DNA from: Rostrohypoxylon terebratum
Taxonomy: Eukaryota; Ascomycota; Sordariomycetes; Xylariales; Hypoxylaceae
Assembly: GCA_022497145.1 (NCBI GenBank)
Contig: MU385992.1
Coordinates: 1 to 64,000 of the forward strand
Direction: 5' to 3'
DNA: 64,000 bases
Below, piece by piece: positions 23,731-34,880 of this stretch (its first letter is position 1; each line of letters starts with the position of its first letter). Made by a program: the position numbers and the translations under genes. The notes below the pieces were generated by a model. It was not told the origin of the DNA. It did not search any database and worked only from the letters and a program-made list of their open reading frames with translations.

Positions 23731-25190
23731 ATGACTGCCGCAGTGCGATCCCCAGTTCTCCCGGTGCTGGAAAAGGAGAAGGAGACTGAGACTATTGCTG
23801 GAGGAGATGCATACTACTGGTGGCGTACCAGCGGTCAGGATATCTCTAGGATGCTTGAAGAGGCCTGCTATCCTGACGAGGCCAAACGTCAATTCCTCAA
23901 TTATTTTCGGGAGACTATCTGCCCCACATTAGGGGGTAAACCTGATAGTAATGCCTTGAGGACGGCCGTCGGTTGGGACGGGAGCCCCTTTGAATACAGC
24001 TTCGAGTTCAAAGAGTCAACTAAAAGTGCGGGTGTCCGCTTCGTAGTTGATCTTACTCAACTTCGCCCAGGAGACAAGAGCGCTCCTCTAACGACCAAGA
24101 CTACGGAAAATGTGATTGAATCGCTGGCGAAGAGAACTCCCCTGTTTAATGACAACTGGGTAAGTGCTGAAACTTCTCTTCTGCTACCACACCATCCATT
24201 AGAAATCACTGTTACTAACGAACTCTACACTTTGATTAGCATCGTGCCCTTGCACAGTGGTTCGTGTACTCACATGCGCCCGAAAGCGAACAAAAGGCAT
24301 TGGTGGCCGCGGCAGGTTATCAAACGAACATAATCATGGGATTTGATATCAACTCGAAGATCTTAGATCTAGCCCCAGGATACCTCCCTATCATGGCGAA
24401 GAGCTACTTTCCTCCGTGTTTCGTAGCCGAGGCCAAGGGCTTCACCCGCTGGCAGGCTCTCAGTTTGGGAATCCGACAGATTCCGGATATCGGCTCGCAC
24501 CCTAATATCTTGCTGGCACTGAAGTTGATCGAGGACTACGTGGCAGCTAAGCCCGAGCTCGCTGGTGGTGCGCGCGGTCTATCGACTGACTTCGTCAAAG
24601 CGGGAAAGGCCCGTCTCAAGATTTACATGCGTTATCTTGGTGACGATTTTGAGGAGGTGTGGGATTACTATACTTTAGGTGGCAGGATTCCTGACCTCAA
24701 AAGCGACAAGGAGAAGTTTAGAGACTTGATGACGTTGTCAAGCCCATCTACCTACACCTCTGAGGATTGGAAGGACATTCAAGTAGATCCGCGCCGACAT
24801 GCAGCCTTCAAGACAAAGCCCACAGCTGTATACTTCTCGCTCTCGCCCGACAAGCCGTACCCGATTCCTAAGGTTTATTTCTACCCGGCGCGCGCCGCAC
24901 CCAATGACAAGATAATCGCGCGTGGACTGGACGCATGGCTTACCAAGTACAAGTGGCATGACGGAGGAAAGTCAATCGAAGAGCGGGTACAAACTGTCTT
25001 GTGAGCTTCCTCCCAAAAGTCGTCTTTGAAGTGCCAACTAACAGAATTCCACAGCACCCATAGAAAGCTAGAAGAGAATCCGGGTATCTTCACCTTCATT
25101 GGTCTGGGGAGGAAAGAAGATTCTACCAAGAAAGGCCTTAGTCTGCAGGTGTACATGACCCCTGAACTATACGTAACACCACGCTTCTAG
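23731..25190 (+). CDS. ABBA/DMATS-type aromatic prenyltransferase
   Basis: A soluble enzyme transferring a prenyl group from the diphosphate donor to an aromatic acceptor. Exons 23731-24159, 24240-25000 and 25055-25190 give 441 aa, the family length. It opens with 'YYWWRTSGQDISRML' and 'PTLGGKP'. The general-base Glu is probably Glu88 in 'GSPFEYSFEF'. Basic/Tyr diphosphate-binding pairs fit 'GVRFVVDL', 'KARLKIYMRY', 'PIPKVYFYPA' and 'LSLQVYMTPE'. There are no membrane segments and no DDxxD motifs, so it is not a UbiA-type enzyme. The natural acceptor could be the PKS aromatic product. The chain length of the prenyl donor cannot be read from sequence. Confidence 0.93.
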
Positions 25191-25600
25191 ATGTAGCCTC
25201 ATGTAGGAAAGGACAGCGATGGTCTTATATGTAGACACATTTTGTAGAGTAAATTGGTGTTAGTATCATTTGTCCCGAATATCGCGACTTTCATGCTGTG
25301 TTTGCGTTTGCGAGGAAAAGGGGCTAATCCCACTAACCCCACTACGTTCACCTGAGATTTAGTGGATTAAAACTGTATAATATCAGCCTTGGAAATATTC
25401 TCACACCGTGAGGAGCTTCCATTCATAGTGTTTTATTTCTCCAAGATTACAGGGGCTTTACAGTAAATGGTAGCGGTCAAATGATCAATTTGGGGTGGAT
25501 TTTTTTGAGAGGACCACCGTGTAATAACTCAATTGACACACTGTCAATGGCCCCTCCAGGGCTAAGGTAACCTAAACACAACCCCTTGTATCGAGCGATA
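25191..25600. other. Intergenic sequence 3' of the prenyltransferase
   Basis: Probably 3' UTR and spacer. No gene was recognised. The repeat block begins just downstream. Confidence 0.4.
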
Positions 25601-26420
25601 TCACCTAAACGTACGGTAATTCCAGAACATAACCTAAACAGCCTTACCTGTCTGCCTGTTTGCTTTACATACCTACCTGTACGAAGTACATGTAGGTTAA
25701 CTACAAAGCGCTGGAAATCAGACATCAAAATTCTGACAAATGCCCATTATTTATATCTTTATTGAATGAGAAATTTTTGAAGTGTATATTCTCATTTGGT
25801 TATATTGTCTCTAATCCGCTACGTAGAAAACGGTCAAATAACACATCGTAGACATTTTTTGTAAGCCGGGGGGAGTTCACGTCTACACGCCCTGGAAGCT
25901 AGCTGTGTAGGTTATGTTTGAGTGGTTGTTTAGGTGATCTGTAGGGCTTAGCTCAAACCTAAGGTTACAGCTGTACTAGGCGACGAGACGGTGATCAAAA
26001 GTTAGGTGAGACCTGAAAACAGAGCAATGATTGGTTGAGTAGGGAGAAGACTTAAACAACCACTTGAACATAACCTACACACAGCTGGTCTAATTAGGCG
26101 AAAATGGATAGGGGCAGAGCTAAAACACCTAAACCTAGACCCTGAACATAACCTACACAGCTGACCATTTGGTGAGTTAACCCCACTAATTCCTTGGTTT
26201 GGCTAGCTGTGTAGATTATGTTCACTCAAATACAGGGGTGTTGCTTAGGTTTCCTAAGGGCTCCAGGGCTTTTTAGGTGGCTGGGGTAAGCAGCGTGGGC
26301 CCTGGAGGTCCTTTTCTTAGCCAATCACTGATCCGCTTTCAGATCTCACCTAACATTGTCGCCTACCGTAGAGCTAGCTGTTTAGGTTATGTTTAACAGG
26401 TAAGGTTGTTTAGGTGTTCT
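25601..26420. repeat. Cluster of inverted 40-bp motifs, probable mobile-element debris
   Basis: A motif with ends AGCTGTGTAGGTTATGTTC and GGTTGTTTAGGTG occurs at least six times: forward at about 25898-25938, 26202-26254 and 26372-26420; reverse at about 25601-25642, 26051-26088 and 26121-26163. Longer flanks also match in inverted orientation. About 25976-26040 (TAGGCGAC ... GTTAGGTGAGACCTGAAA ... TGATTGG) matches the reverse complement of about 26320-26370. No open frame for a transposase is visible. The structure resembles nested non-autonomous inverted-repeat elements. Confidence 0.65.
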
Positions 26421-26649
26421 ACACGGCGTTCGTAGGTCCAATCCATGAATACGGGCTATGGTAGGTTACGTTATCTCCAGTAGGTCTTAGCTTATTACCC
26501 CTTATACTAGGTAGTATCATAGTAGTTGAAGTACTGGACATAAGATAAACAACGCGATATCATCAACTTGTGTTTATTTCCAAATGTCCAACAATTCTAT
26601 TTCTAGGGAATTTTTACAAGGCATATTAAAGCGTGATTGAGACGAAATC
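26421..26649. other. Spacer 3' of the O-methyltransferase
   Basis: AT-rich sequence between the repeat block and the 3' end of the minus-strand O-methyltransferase, probably its 3' UTR. Confidence 0.4.
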
Positions 26650-28151
26650 CTATTGATCAAGCTCGGCCTCAATAACACCCTGCACTGCCAGCGGAGATCT
26701 CCAGATCCGAACAGGCTTATAACCAGCGGACTTTAGCAGGGCACGCCAGTGTGCCTCTCGTCGCTCTACACCAGCCACCATTACCATCATGGTTAGATCG
26801 TAGGCTGTAGTGTGAGGGTGTGCCAAGCTCTCGGGGGCAATGTGGTCATGGATAAGAAGCGTGCTGTATCCTGGCTTCATCGCCTCCTTCTGCATCTCGA
26901 GAATCTTGCGTGCCGGCTCTTCGGACCAGTCGTGTAGCACACCATGCATGTAATACACACGCGCTCCTGTGATCCAATGCGAGTCAGCGGTCTACTATCT
27001 TACTAAGTACATATCACGGTGTGTCTCACCTTTGATCGGTTGTGGTGTGAAGAAGTCGTAGCCTATCTTGTTAACATCATCCGGACACTTAGAGCGCTTG
27101 ACGACTTCAGGGAGATCTTCTAAGTACAGCCGGCTGGCTGTTTGGGGGTATGCCTGGCGGAATCGCTCTATGTCATGACCGATGTTACCACCAACATCTA
27201 CTACGAGTGGTGACTCGGCGTCTGCTGTCTCTAACAATGTGTTCGCTGGGAATATTTCTGGCCATCCAGCTTGATTCGCCATGACTAAAAACGCGATTAG
27301 ATATTTGGAATATGGCAAGGCGAAGAAAATCTCGTACCTCCTCCCATCACGTGGTCGAATGACGCTCCCTCGACTGGATGAGACTTGTAGTAGTCAAACA
27401 TGTCGCCTTTCCAGCCTTTCGCAGCTTGGAAAACGCCATTATTAGGATCTACGGGGTTTTTGTAACAATTCTGGGCCAGAAATTCTGGCATCTTAAAGAA
27501 ACAGGGAGTAGTTGCATCATAGCTGATTCGGTCAGTACGTGGTTGACAGTTCGTTGACTTTCGTCACAAATCAACTTACAGATGGTTGATCCATTCTCCA
27601 AAGACTGGCACGGTGAACGATACAGACAATTCGGTCGGCTTGAATACCCCTATAGAGGTCTCGTCAAGTACGTGGTTTGCGGCTAGGTGTCGGAGGATGC
27701 GAACTAGATGGATTTCTTTGTTTAGCCTTCACATCTTCTCTAAACATACTTCCCACGTTCAAGGAGTACTAACAGAGGAGAGCAGGGTCGCAAGAAACCA
27801 ATTCTGATAACTGCTCGCAGGTCATTTCCCCATCCCCAAGCTCATGCCATTTGTCATAGAGCTTTAGGTCTTTTGCGACCTTCAAAGCAGCTCCCAATGC
27901 TGGCTAATTGAATTTGTTAGCCCTTGATGCCAAGAGAAATAGGGGTTATGTGGTACCTGGCCCATGCATGTCCTCGCCACGAATTCCCACGGTGTCTCGA
28001 GACGGGATATTAAAGCATACGCTGCTAGTACTGCTCGAATTCTTTCACCATCATTGGCAAACGAATCAGGTCCAATGTTGTCAAGGGTCTGAATGAGGCT
28101 TTGAGGCTGAGAGGGCTTATGCCCATTCACTCCGTTAGTAGCTGATGCCAT
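26650..28151 (-). CDS. SAM-dependent O-methyltransferase
   Basis: A COMT-type class I methyltransferase that methylates a hydroxyl of a small aromatic. Six exons (27957-28151, 27774-27903, 27580-27703, 27338-27522, 27030-27284, 26650-26966) give 401 aa in phase. The N-terminal half is the winged-helix dimerisation region ('RILRHLAANHVLDE'). The SAM motif I is 'VVDVGGNIGHD', followed by 'LEDLPEVV'. The catalytic His lies in 'MHGVLHDWSEE'. Length and motifs fit fungal cluster OMTs. It is divergent from the second P450 across 401 bp and probably caps a phenol of the polyketide. Confidence 0.93.
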
Positions 28152-28552
28152 TCTCGGATCCGCGGCAAGGGTAATGATGTTGGTCGCTCAATGGCAAATT
28201 GAATAGCTTGCTCTGGCTAAGTATTGGTCATTAGAAGTAAATAACGGCGCCTACGATAAGCGAGGGTGGGTGCTTACCAAAGGCCCGAGTAATCCTCCTT
28301 GACCCCGAGTACGCAAATGGGTTGGCCCTCTAGTTACCCAAATACGCGCCCCGGTCGTCGCACTTAGTCAAAAATGAATTTGATTTTGGAATGGATCATC
28401 GGATGGAATGATCTAGCTTGATTGTTGCTTCAAACATTGGATCGGAACGCTCCGATGAAGGGGATATTAGAGCTTCGAGTTTGAACGTAATATCCAACCA
28501 CGACAAAACAGCGCATGTAGAACAAAGTACATTCTCATTCTAAGTGACCAAG
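28152..28552. promoter_or_regulatory. Divergent promoter of OMT and P450-2, with CGG-N6-CCG site
   Basis: It carries the perfect inverted repeat ATCGGA-ACGC-TCCGAT at 28441-28456, which contains CGG-AACGCT-CCG at 28443-28454. The spacing is the same as in the PKS/P450 and MBL/prenyltransferase promoters. Confidence 0.55.
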
Positions 28553-30034
28553 ATGTGGTCACCGATTCCATTAGCCGTGATCATTCTATTCTTGGTTGTT
28601 ATTCTGCACCGCCTATTCTTACATCCTCTCAGTCGCGTACCAGGTCCCTTTCTGGCTCGGCTCAGCTCCTTGTATCTACATGTCATTTGCTACCTCGGAA
28701 TAGAGGCAAGTGTACTTCGATACTATCACAATAAGTACAACACCAAAGTTCTTCGCGTTGCGCCAAATTCCGTTTCTGTCTCAGATAGCGAAGCCATCAG
28801 TGAAATCTACGTCAAAGGGGGTGGATTTCCAAAAGACGATCGATACAAGAATTTCAATCTCGGACCTATCGTATCCATCTTCTCGTCGCTCGACAGAGAA
28901 TATCGCGATGTTCGCGCCAAGGCAGTTGCGCCTCTCTTCTCCCCGGCACAGCTGCGAGCTGAAAGCGGGCCTGAGGGTGTCATTGGCAGTTGCATAGCTG
29001 AGTTCGTAGATCAGCTTCGAAAGTCTAAAGAGGCTGGAGTGGGAGTAGACTTGATGGACATGTGCGCGAGACTATCTATCGACGTTGTAACTGGTTATCT
29101 TCTGGGTCAACGATATGGAGGGCTGCAAGAAAATGCGCATTTACCTCCTCGAGAGCGTCAGTCCCACAAGCTCAGCGCCAACCCTTTCATATTCTCCATC
29201 GTAGCGTTCTCCCGCTTCTCGCTATTGCCACATCGAATTTTCAAATTCCTTTACGCAGCCTCTCAACGTCTCAGTTCCAATGAAGATGTCACGGAGTCTT
29301 TTGCTAAGCTCGACCGCTTTACAAATCGCGTTCTGGAGAGCGCAGTAACTGGGGAGAAGGTTTCTCAGAGATCAAACGGAGGCCATTATCATGAACGGCT
29401 CATCTTACACGCCGGTATCTCGCAGATGGAAGCTGCAGCACAGTCTCAGGCAGTTGTATTTGCTGGAGCCGACTCGACTGCAGTCATGCTGGCCACCATA
29501 CTATTCCATTTAGTACAGAACGGTGCGGCGCGCAGTCGACTCCTCTTTGAAGTGCGTTCAGACAAGCCTCAGGATATGCGATTCCTGCGCGCGGTCGTCA
29601 AGGAAGGTTTACGGCTCGGTATGGCCAACCCGACGAGAATGACACGCGTCGTGCCAAACTCGGGTCCAGGACTCCGTGTTGGTGATGTACTACTTCCACC
29701 TGGCACTATAGTCGGTTGTGCTGCGTACAATCTACATCATGATCCAGATGTTTTCCCAGAACCTTTTGCTTTTCGTCCTGAAAGGTGGTTGGATGATGGG
29801 ACTGATCGTGGCTTGCGGAGACCTGGGATGGAGAAAAGCATGATTCCGTTCGGCGTTGGCTCACGAGCCTGCATCGGTAAGAATTTAGCTCAACAGCAGC
29901 TGCATGACGCTGTCGTAGCTATTGTGGATAGTGAAGTGCTCGAGGGTGCTCGAACATGTCAGGAGCGCATTGAGATAATCGAGTGGTTTAATGCTGACAT
30001 CAAGGGTCATCACCTCGACATAAAATGGTCATAG
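28553..30034 (+). CDS. Cytochrome P450, single exon, cluster gene
   Basis: A second haem monooxygenase of 493 aa, with an N-terminal membrane anchor (residues about 5-18) and 'HPLSRVPGPF'. The I-helix motif is 'VVFAGADSTAVML', the ExxR motif is in 'VVKEGLRLG', and 'FRPERW' follows. The haem ligand is Cys440 in 'FGVGSRACIGK'. The start is the ATG at 28553. Unlike the intron-rich P450 beside the PKS, it has no introns, so the two are not recent duplicates. It shares a promoter with the OMT. The substrate is unknown, but as there is no flavin epoxidase it is a candidate for epoxidising the prenyl chain. Confidence 0.94.
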   Translation: MWSPIPLAVIILFLVVILHRLFLHPLSRVPGPFLARLSSLYLHVICYLGIEASVLRYYHNKYNTKVLRVAPNSVSVSDSEAISEIYVKGGGFPKDDRYKNFNLGPIVSIFSSLDREYRDVRAKAVAPLFSPAQLRAESGPEGVIGSCIAEFVDQLRKSKEAGVGVDLMDMCARLSIDVVTGYLLGQRYGGLQENAHLPPRERQSHKLSANPFIFSIVAFSRFSLLPHRIFKFLYAASQRLSSNEDVTESFAKLDRFTNRVLESAVTGEKVSQRSNGGHYHERLILHAGISQMEAAAQSQAVVFAGADSTAVMLATILFHLVQNGAARSRLLFEVRSDKPQDMRFLRAVVKEGLRLGMANPTRMTRVVPNSGPGLRVGDVLLPPGTIVGCAAYNLHHDPDVFPEPFAFRPERWLDDGTDRGLRRPGMEKSMIPFGVGSRACIGKNLAQQQLHDAVVAIVDSEVLEGARTCQERIEIIEWFNADIKGHHLDIKWS

Positions 30035-31271
30035 GGGAGGCTTGTACCACACCAAAACGCGTGGAGGTCTTGAACTAGAGTAGATTTCTCATTGTCTACA
30101 TAGATAAGAGTTTCTACCAGCAAATCAGAAAGCCAGAGGATAGTATTCTTATAATATTTATCTAAAACCATGTTAGGAATTAAGGCAACAGAAGCGGAAG
30201 TTGGGAGCGATCAAAGACTCAACTACGTACAACCTTGACATATCTCTAGGCATAATTAGGTATGATGTATTTTTTGAGTCAGGAGCGGATGGTACCATTC
30301 ACTTTGAACACAATTCATGAGACCATACACGTAAATGACGTGCTATTTTTGAATATCATGACTTCTCGATAAATCCTAAGTAAGACCTCTTCCTAACTTT
30401 TCCTAGATTCTAGACTTCACAAATGCATAAATACCTACCGCTACACCTTAGTACTACTATAGGATAGGTAATAGACAAAAATAGGCAGCATTCAATGTGG
30501 CTAGAGTTACCATCGGGTATACCGAGTTCTTAGAAGTCAAGACACAATAACCCCATGAGAATAGGGTTTACATAACCCGCATGACGTTGGTACCTACAAA
30601 GTAACTGCCAAGATACCGGTTAACCGTTGGATTGTAATCGATGCAGGTCCAAGGTACTATGGGTAAACGAACCCAGGTCACCGGGCCTATAACTCAGCCG
30701 CTCGGGTCGGTATGACCTAAAATAGTATAGCTATCAACCGCTACAATTCGCTAAAACTGTGCCCCTCAACTCAGCAGGATCTCCACCGTTGCAACTTGTA
30801 ATGCCTTACAGTACGGTTTTTGATTTCACCTGGTTATAACTTGTTGGTTTAGTGCCTTTTTGAAGCCATCCCTTGTAAGTACTGTGGAATTCTCGCAGGG
30901 ATTAAAATGAATCTAATGCATGTTTCTCATCGATATCCCTACAAAAACGTGGTCACACACGTAAGGTATACTTGGGGCTGAACCAGGCTTAGGTAAAGGC
31001 CATGACATCTTACCCTCCTCGTTGTTGGTGAACATTGGGTATTATCGTAAATGAGCTTCCTAGTAGCCCATCAAGTGGCGTAGCATACTGAGTTTACTAT
31101 ATAAGAGCATAGCTTCTCGGTGACTGTGAATGGCAACAACAACGGTTGAAGAGTCACTCGGCGAGGAAGATACTAGCCTACTTCTAGTTCTAAATAGACA
31201 CAGTCTGGTCCTCCTCTAGTCTTCCTTTCTTGATCATTCTTTGATTACTCCATTTTAATTTTAATATAGTC
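30035..31271. other. Intergenic region
   Basis: A 1.2-kb AT-rich stretch with no recognisable gene. It holds the promoter of the GMC gene, with a TATA-like box near its right end. Confidence 0.4.
31098..31105 (+). promoter_or_regulatory. TATA-like box of GMC oxidoreductase gene
   Basis: TATATAAG lies 167 nt upstream of the start codon, a distance compatible with a fungal core promoter. Confidence 0.35.
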
Positions 31272-33445
31272 ATGTATATTCTTCACTCAAGTTCGTTGCT
31301 TCTTGCAACTAGCCTCCTACACCAAGGCAACTCTGTTCTTGCAACTGTTATCAAAAGAGACTTCAGTCAGAGTTTCGACTATGTTATTGTCGGTGGAGGC
31401 ACCGCTGGTCTTGTGTTGGCAAACCGACTCACTGAGGACTCAGGTGTGACCGTTGCTGTTGTCGAAGCGGGCACTTTCCCCGAAGATGTCGTGGGAAATG
31501 TCACACAAGTTCCCGCGTATGCCAATCAGTTCGAAGGTTCCGAACTCGATCTTGAATGGAATTTCACAACTACGCCTCAAGCTGTATGTCTTTATCCCCC
31601 CCTCTCAACGGCCACGACTAACCAGATATCCTGTAGGGATTGGGTAATATTCCCGTTTCATACTATCGAGCAAAGGCTGTTAGTTGCTCCTCTCTATCTG
31701 CACTCATACTACTCACTAACTCTAAATGTAGCTAGGAGGTTGCAGTGATATAAACTTCATGGCGTATGGCCATACATCGAAAGGAGCTCACCAATTCTGG
31801 GCCGATCTAGTCGATGATCAGTCATACACTTATGAGAATATGGTTCAGTATTACAAAAAGACCATGAATTTCTCTCCACCTGATTCCGAAACACGTTTGG
31901 CCAATGCTACCCCTATCTACAACGCTGATTATACATCAACTGGAGGCGGACTAGATGTAACTTTCCCCTCATTCGCTCAAAGCTGGAGTACTTGGGTCTC
32001 CAAGGGACTTGCCTCTATTGGATTGCCTCAGGCGCAAAGCTTCATTGATGGCAATCTTCTTGGGCACTCCTGGCAAATGACTGGAATCACTCAATCTACC
32101 GGCATCCGCTCTTCTTCTCAGGCTGGATATTTACGCCCAGTGATGGATAGGCCTAATCTCACCATCTTGAACGGTACTTTTGCGGAGCGCATCATCTTCA
32201 ACGGGGATGCAGCCACGGGTGTCCAGGTTACGGGACAAGGGAACACTTATACTCTCACTTCTAAGAAGGAACTCATCTTGTCTGCCGGAGTCTTCCAGTC
32301 ACCGCAGCTTCTTATGGTGTCTGGCATTGGCCCCAAGGCGCTCCTGGAACAGTTCGACATCCCTGTTGTGAAGGATATCCCTGGCGTCGGTCAGAATTTG
32401 ATTGACCACATCACAGTGCCCCTTTCCTACCAGGTCAACGTCGTCACTTCATCAAAGTTAGAAGGAGCTTACCTGGCAGATTCTATTGCTGAGTGGAATA
32501 CTCATGGGACTGGTCCGTTATCAAGCAATGGGGGCGACTATATTGGAATGGAGAAAGCTCCGGCCGAGTTCCGGGCCAACTTCTCCGCCGAGACAATAGA
32601 GCGTATGTGATGAATCCCTCGTCTAACTTGAACCGTCGTCGAATAACTGACACATTCTAGAATTATCTGCGCTCCCTGCAGATTGGCCCGAGCTTCAATA
32701 CAACGTTCTTCCTGCGACGGTATCTGCCACGTCCATTGGTGGCCAGGATTCGGTACTCGGTGGAAACTATGGTAGCATGCTCGCATCGGTTATTGCACCG
32801 CAATCCAGGGGCAACGTTTCAATCGCTTCTGCCAGCATGAGCGACGCCCCACTGATCAACCCCAACATCTTCACTGCACAGGCCGACATTGATCTACTGC
32901 TCACTGCATTCAAGCGCGTACGCCAGACCCTGCAATCCTCCGCTATGGCACCCATCTTGATTGGCGAAGAGTTCTTCCCCGGACCGACCGTGCAGACTGA
33001 CGAGCAGATCTTGGCCTATCTGACTGAAACCGTCCGCCCGTTCTCGCATGGATTTGCCACGTGCAAGATGGGTAACTCATCCGATCCTGAGGCTGTCGTC
33101 GATAGCCATGGCAAGGTATTCGGGATCAAGAATTGTTAGATACGACCCCAAGTAAATCCTTAACCCACACAATTACTAACCAGTACTATAGTGAGAGTAG
33201 TTGATGCTTCCTCATTCCCCTTCCTACCGCCTGGTGAGTTCATCTACATACATCTCATCGCAAGTGGATCTTCAAGGATAATTTTTCTAACATCACACGT
33301 CAACCATAGGACCAGCTCCCCAAATCCAAATTTGTAAGTACCTGCCATAGCTGCATATAACCCATGTGTACTAGCATAGGGCTAATACAAAATAGACACA
33401 CTTGCCGAAAAGCTCGCCGATGATATCAAGCAAACGATCTATTAG
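31272..33445 (+). CDS. Secreted GMC-family FAD oxidoreductase
   Basis: A flavin-dependent oxidase or dehydrogenase of the glucose-methanol-choline family. It has a predicted signal peptide (residues about 1-24) and several N-glycosylation sequons. Seven exons (31272-31583, 31637-31678, 31732-32602, 32661-33134, 33192-33233, 33310-33333, 33396-33445) give 604 aa, the usual length. FAD binding is seen in 'YVIVGGGTAGLVLANRL' and the second GMC signature in 'LSAGVFQSPQLLMVSGIG'. The active-site region is 'SHGFATCKMG', and the C-terminus ends 'LAEKLADDIKQ'. Tiny exons of 42, 42 and 24 nt make it easy to mis-annotate. Homologues in fungal clusters oxidise alcohols or form quinone-type products. Being secretory, it may act in vesicles or outside the cell. 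Confidence 0.92.
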
Positions 33446-34030
33446 ATTAAATAAGATTTACTTTGTTCTAAGATTCAGGGGTTTGTTTTAGTATCGCCAA
33501 TTGTAATAGGTAGATCGAGCGAGCACGTTGCGTTTGGTTGGCTAGGTAGGGATTAGGTTAGATTATACTAGGAGTGTGTTGAAAGTTTAGGTACTAATGT
33601 ACGCCTTCCATATTCTATCAAAAAGTTTACATGATGTTTTGATGATACCTAGATACCTCCGCTACTTAGCTTTATGTTATCTTCTTTTACGAGATGCTCG
33701 TAAGTTGTACCTTAGCACATTTAGCCACCTAATTAGATTGGATGTCTTTTTTTCTAGAAGACGTCGATCGTTTAGTAGAATAACCATCTGCTAGGTAATA
33801 CCCAGTAGATAGTTTCTATGTCCCATGTGATATATAGTAAGCTAGAGAACTAAACATGAATATACTCAGAATAACTCACCTTAAAGATCCCCCGGCTAAG
33901 CTCAAAACCAATATAGTCAAAAGTATTTCATGATAACCTCTCCTCCAGCTATCTACTAATAAGTAATAAAGGTCTAATCGTAGAAGAGATCTGTAGCTAT
34001 AGTACATGACTAGCTATCCACTAGCTTGGG
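33446..34030. other. Convergent intergenic region
   Basis: This lies between the 3' ends of the GMC and terpene cyclase genes. It is AT-rich and no gene was seen. Confidence 0.4.
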
Positions 34031-34880
34031 TCATTTCAACTTTTTCTTCTCTTTTTTATCCAAGGACGCGTAGACAAAAGGATAGGTCAGATCTGCCAGC
34101 TCCGTCACAACAAACAGGAAGATTGTTACATGCGTAGCAGCCACTGGGTAGCTTTCAGGATAGTTCCAGTATCGCCAAACGAAAATCAGTTCCGCGAAAA
34201 CGGATCCAATCCACCGAGTAAACCTGTACGCATATTCAGTCACAGAAGGCCGCATGGGATAGCATGATGAACACTTACCAGATACCCCAGGAATGACCAG
34301 ATGTGTTATTCCTGGACATCAACTGCGCCACGGAAGTGGTGCTCACTATAATCTGATCTGTCCAGGCAAGATAGAACCCGGCCTCGTACCGGTTGTTGTA
34401 CGTTTTGAGAAAAGTCCAAAACATAACTAGCATCCCAGTGATACCACCTAGCAAGATCCATCCTAGATTCTGAGCCACTAGTGGGGCGTGCTTCCATTGC
34501 TCGCGACCGAATTTCCATGTCGTGTACACAATGCCGATATCGATCACGAACCATGGGAAGAAGGATACCACCTGGGCGGCAGATTCCGGAATTGCAGCTC
34601 CGAAGACGAACTCCCATGCTATATTAGCGCATCTATTGAATCCCGGGCATGAGTAAGTCGTAAGCCTTTTGTTATCAGATGAAGGATGCGGCACGTACAG
34701 GCAAACTAGGGGCATGCCGTAGGATTTGTCACGGTAGGCCTGTCGGATATAAAGGATATATGCAATAGTCCAGCAAAGACCTGAGCATAGGATGAGGCCA
34801 TCTTGAACCTGGAGATAAGACACAGGGGGTTGATTAACCTTGTCAATGGGGTTAAGGGGGAGATGAAAGTTGGACAGCAT
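34031..34880 (-). CDS. Pyr4-family integral membrane terpene cyclase
   Basis: A small polytopic membrane protein that in known meroterpenoid pathways protonates an epoxide or alkene and cyclises the prenyl chain. Exons 34699-34880, 34279-34632 and 34031-34223 give 242 aa with about seven hydrophobic segments, the family length. The two acidic residues essential in Pyr4 (Glu63 and Asp218, from published mutagenesis as I recall it) correspond to Glu68 in 'ANIAWEFVFG' and Asp223 in 'ELADLTYPFVY'. The spacing of 155 residues is identical. The first intron (34633-34698) is read through without a stop and is recognised only by its splice sites and by restoring 'CLCANIAWEF'. The C-terminus ends in a Lys-rich tail, possibly an ER-retention signal. 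Confidence 0.9.

Noticed and set aside
25601..26420. Possible CRISPR array or telomere-like TTAGG repeats
   Set aside because: The copies are in both orientations with irregular spacing and degenerate sequence. The TTAGGTT words are part of the longer motif, not a tandem telomere repeat.
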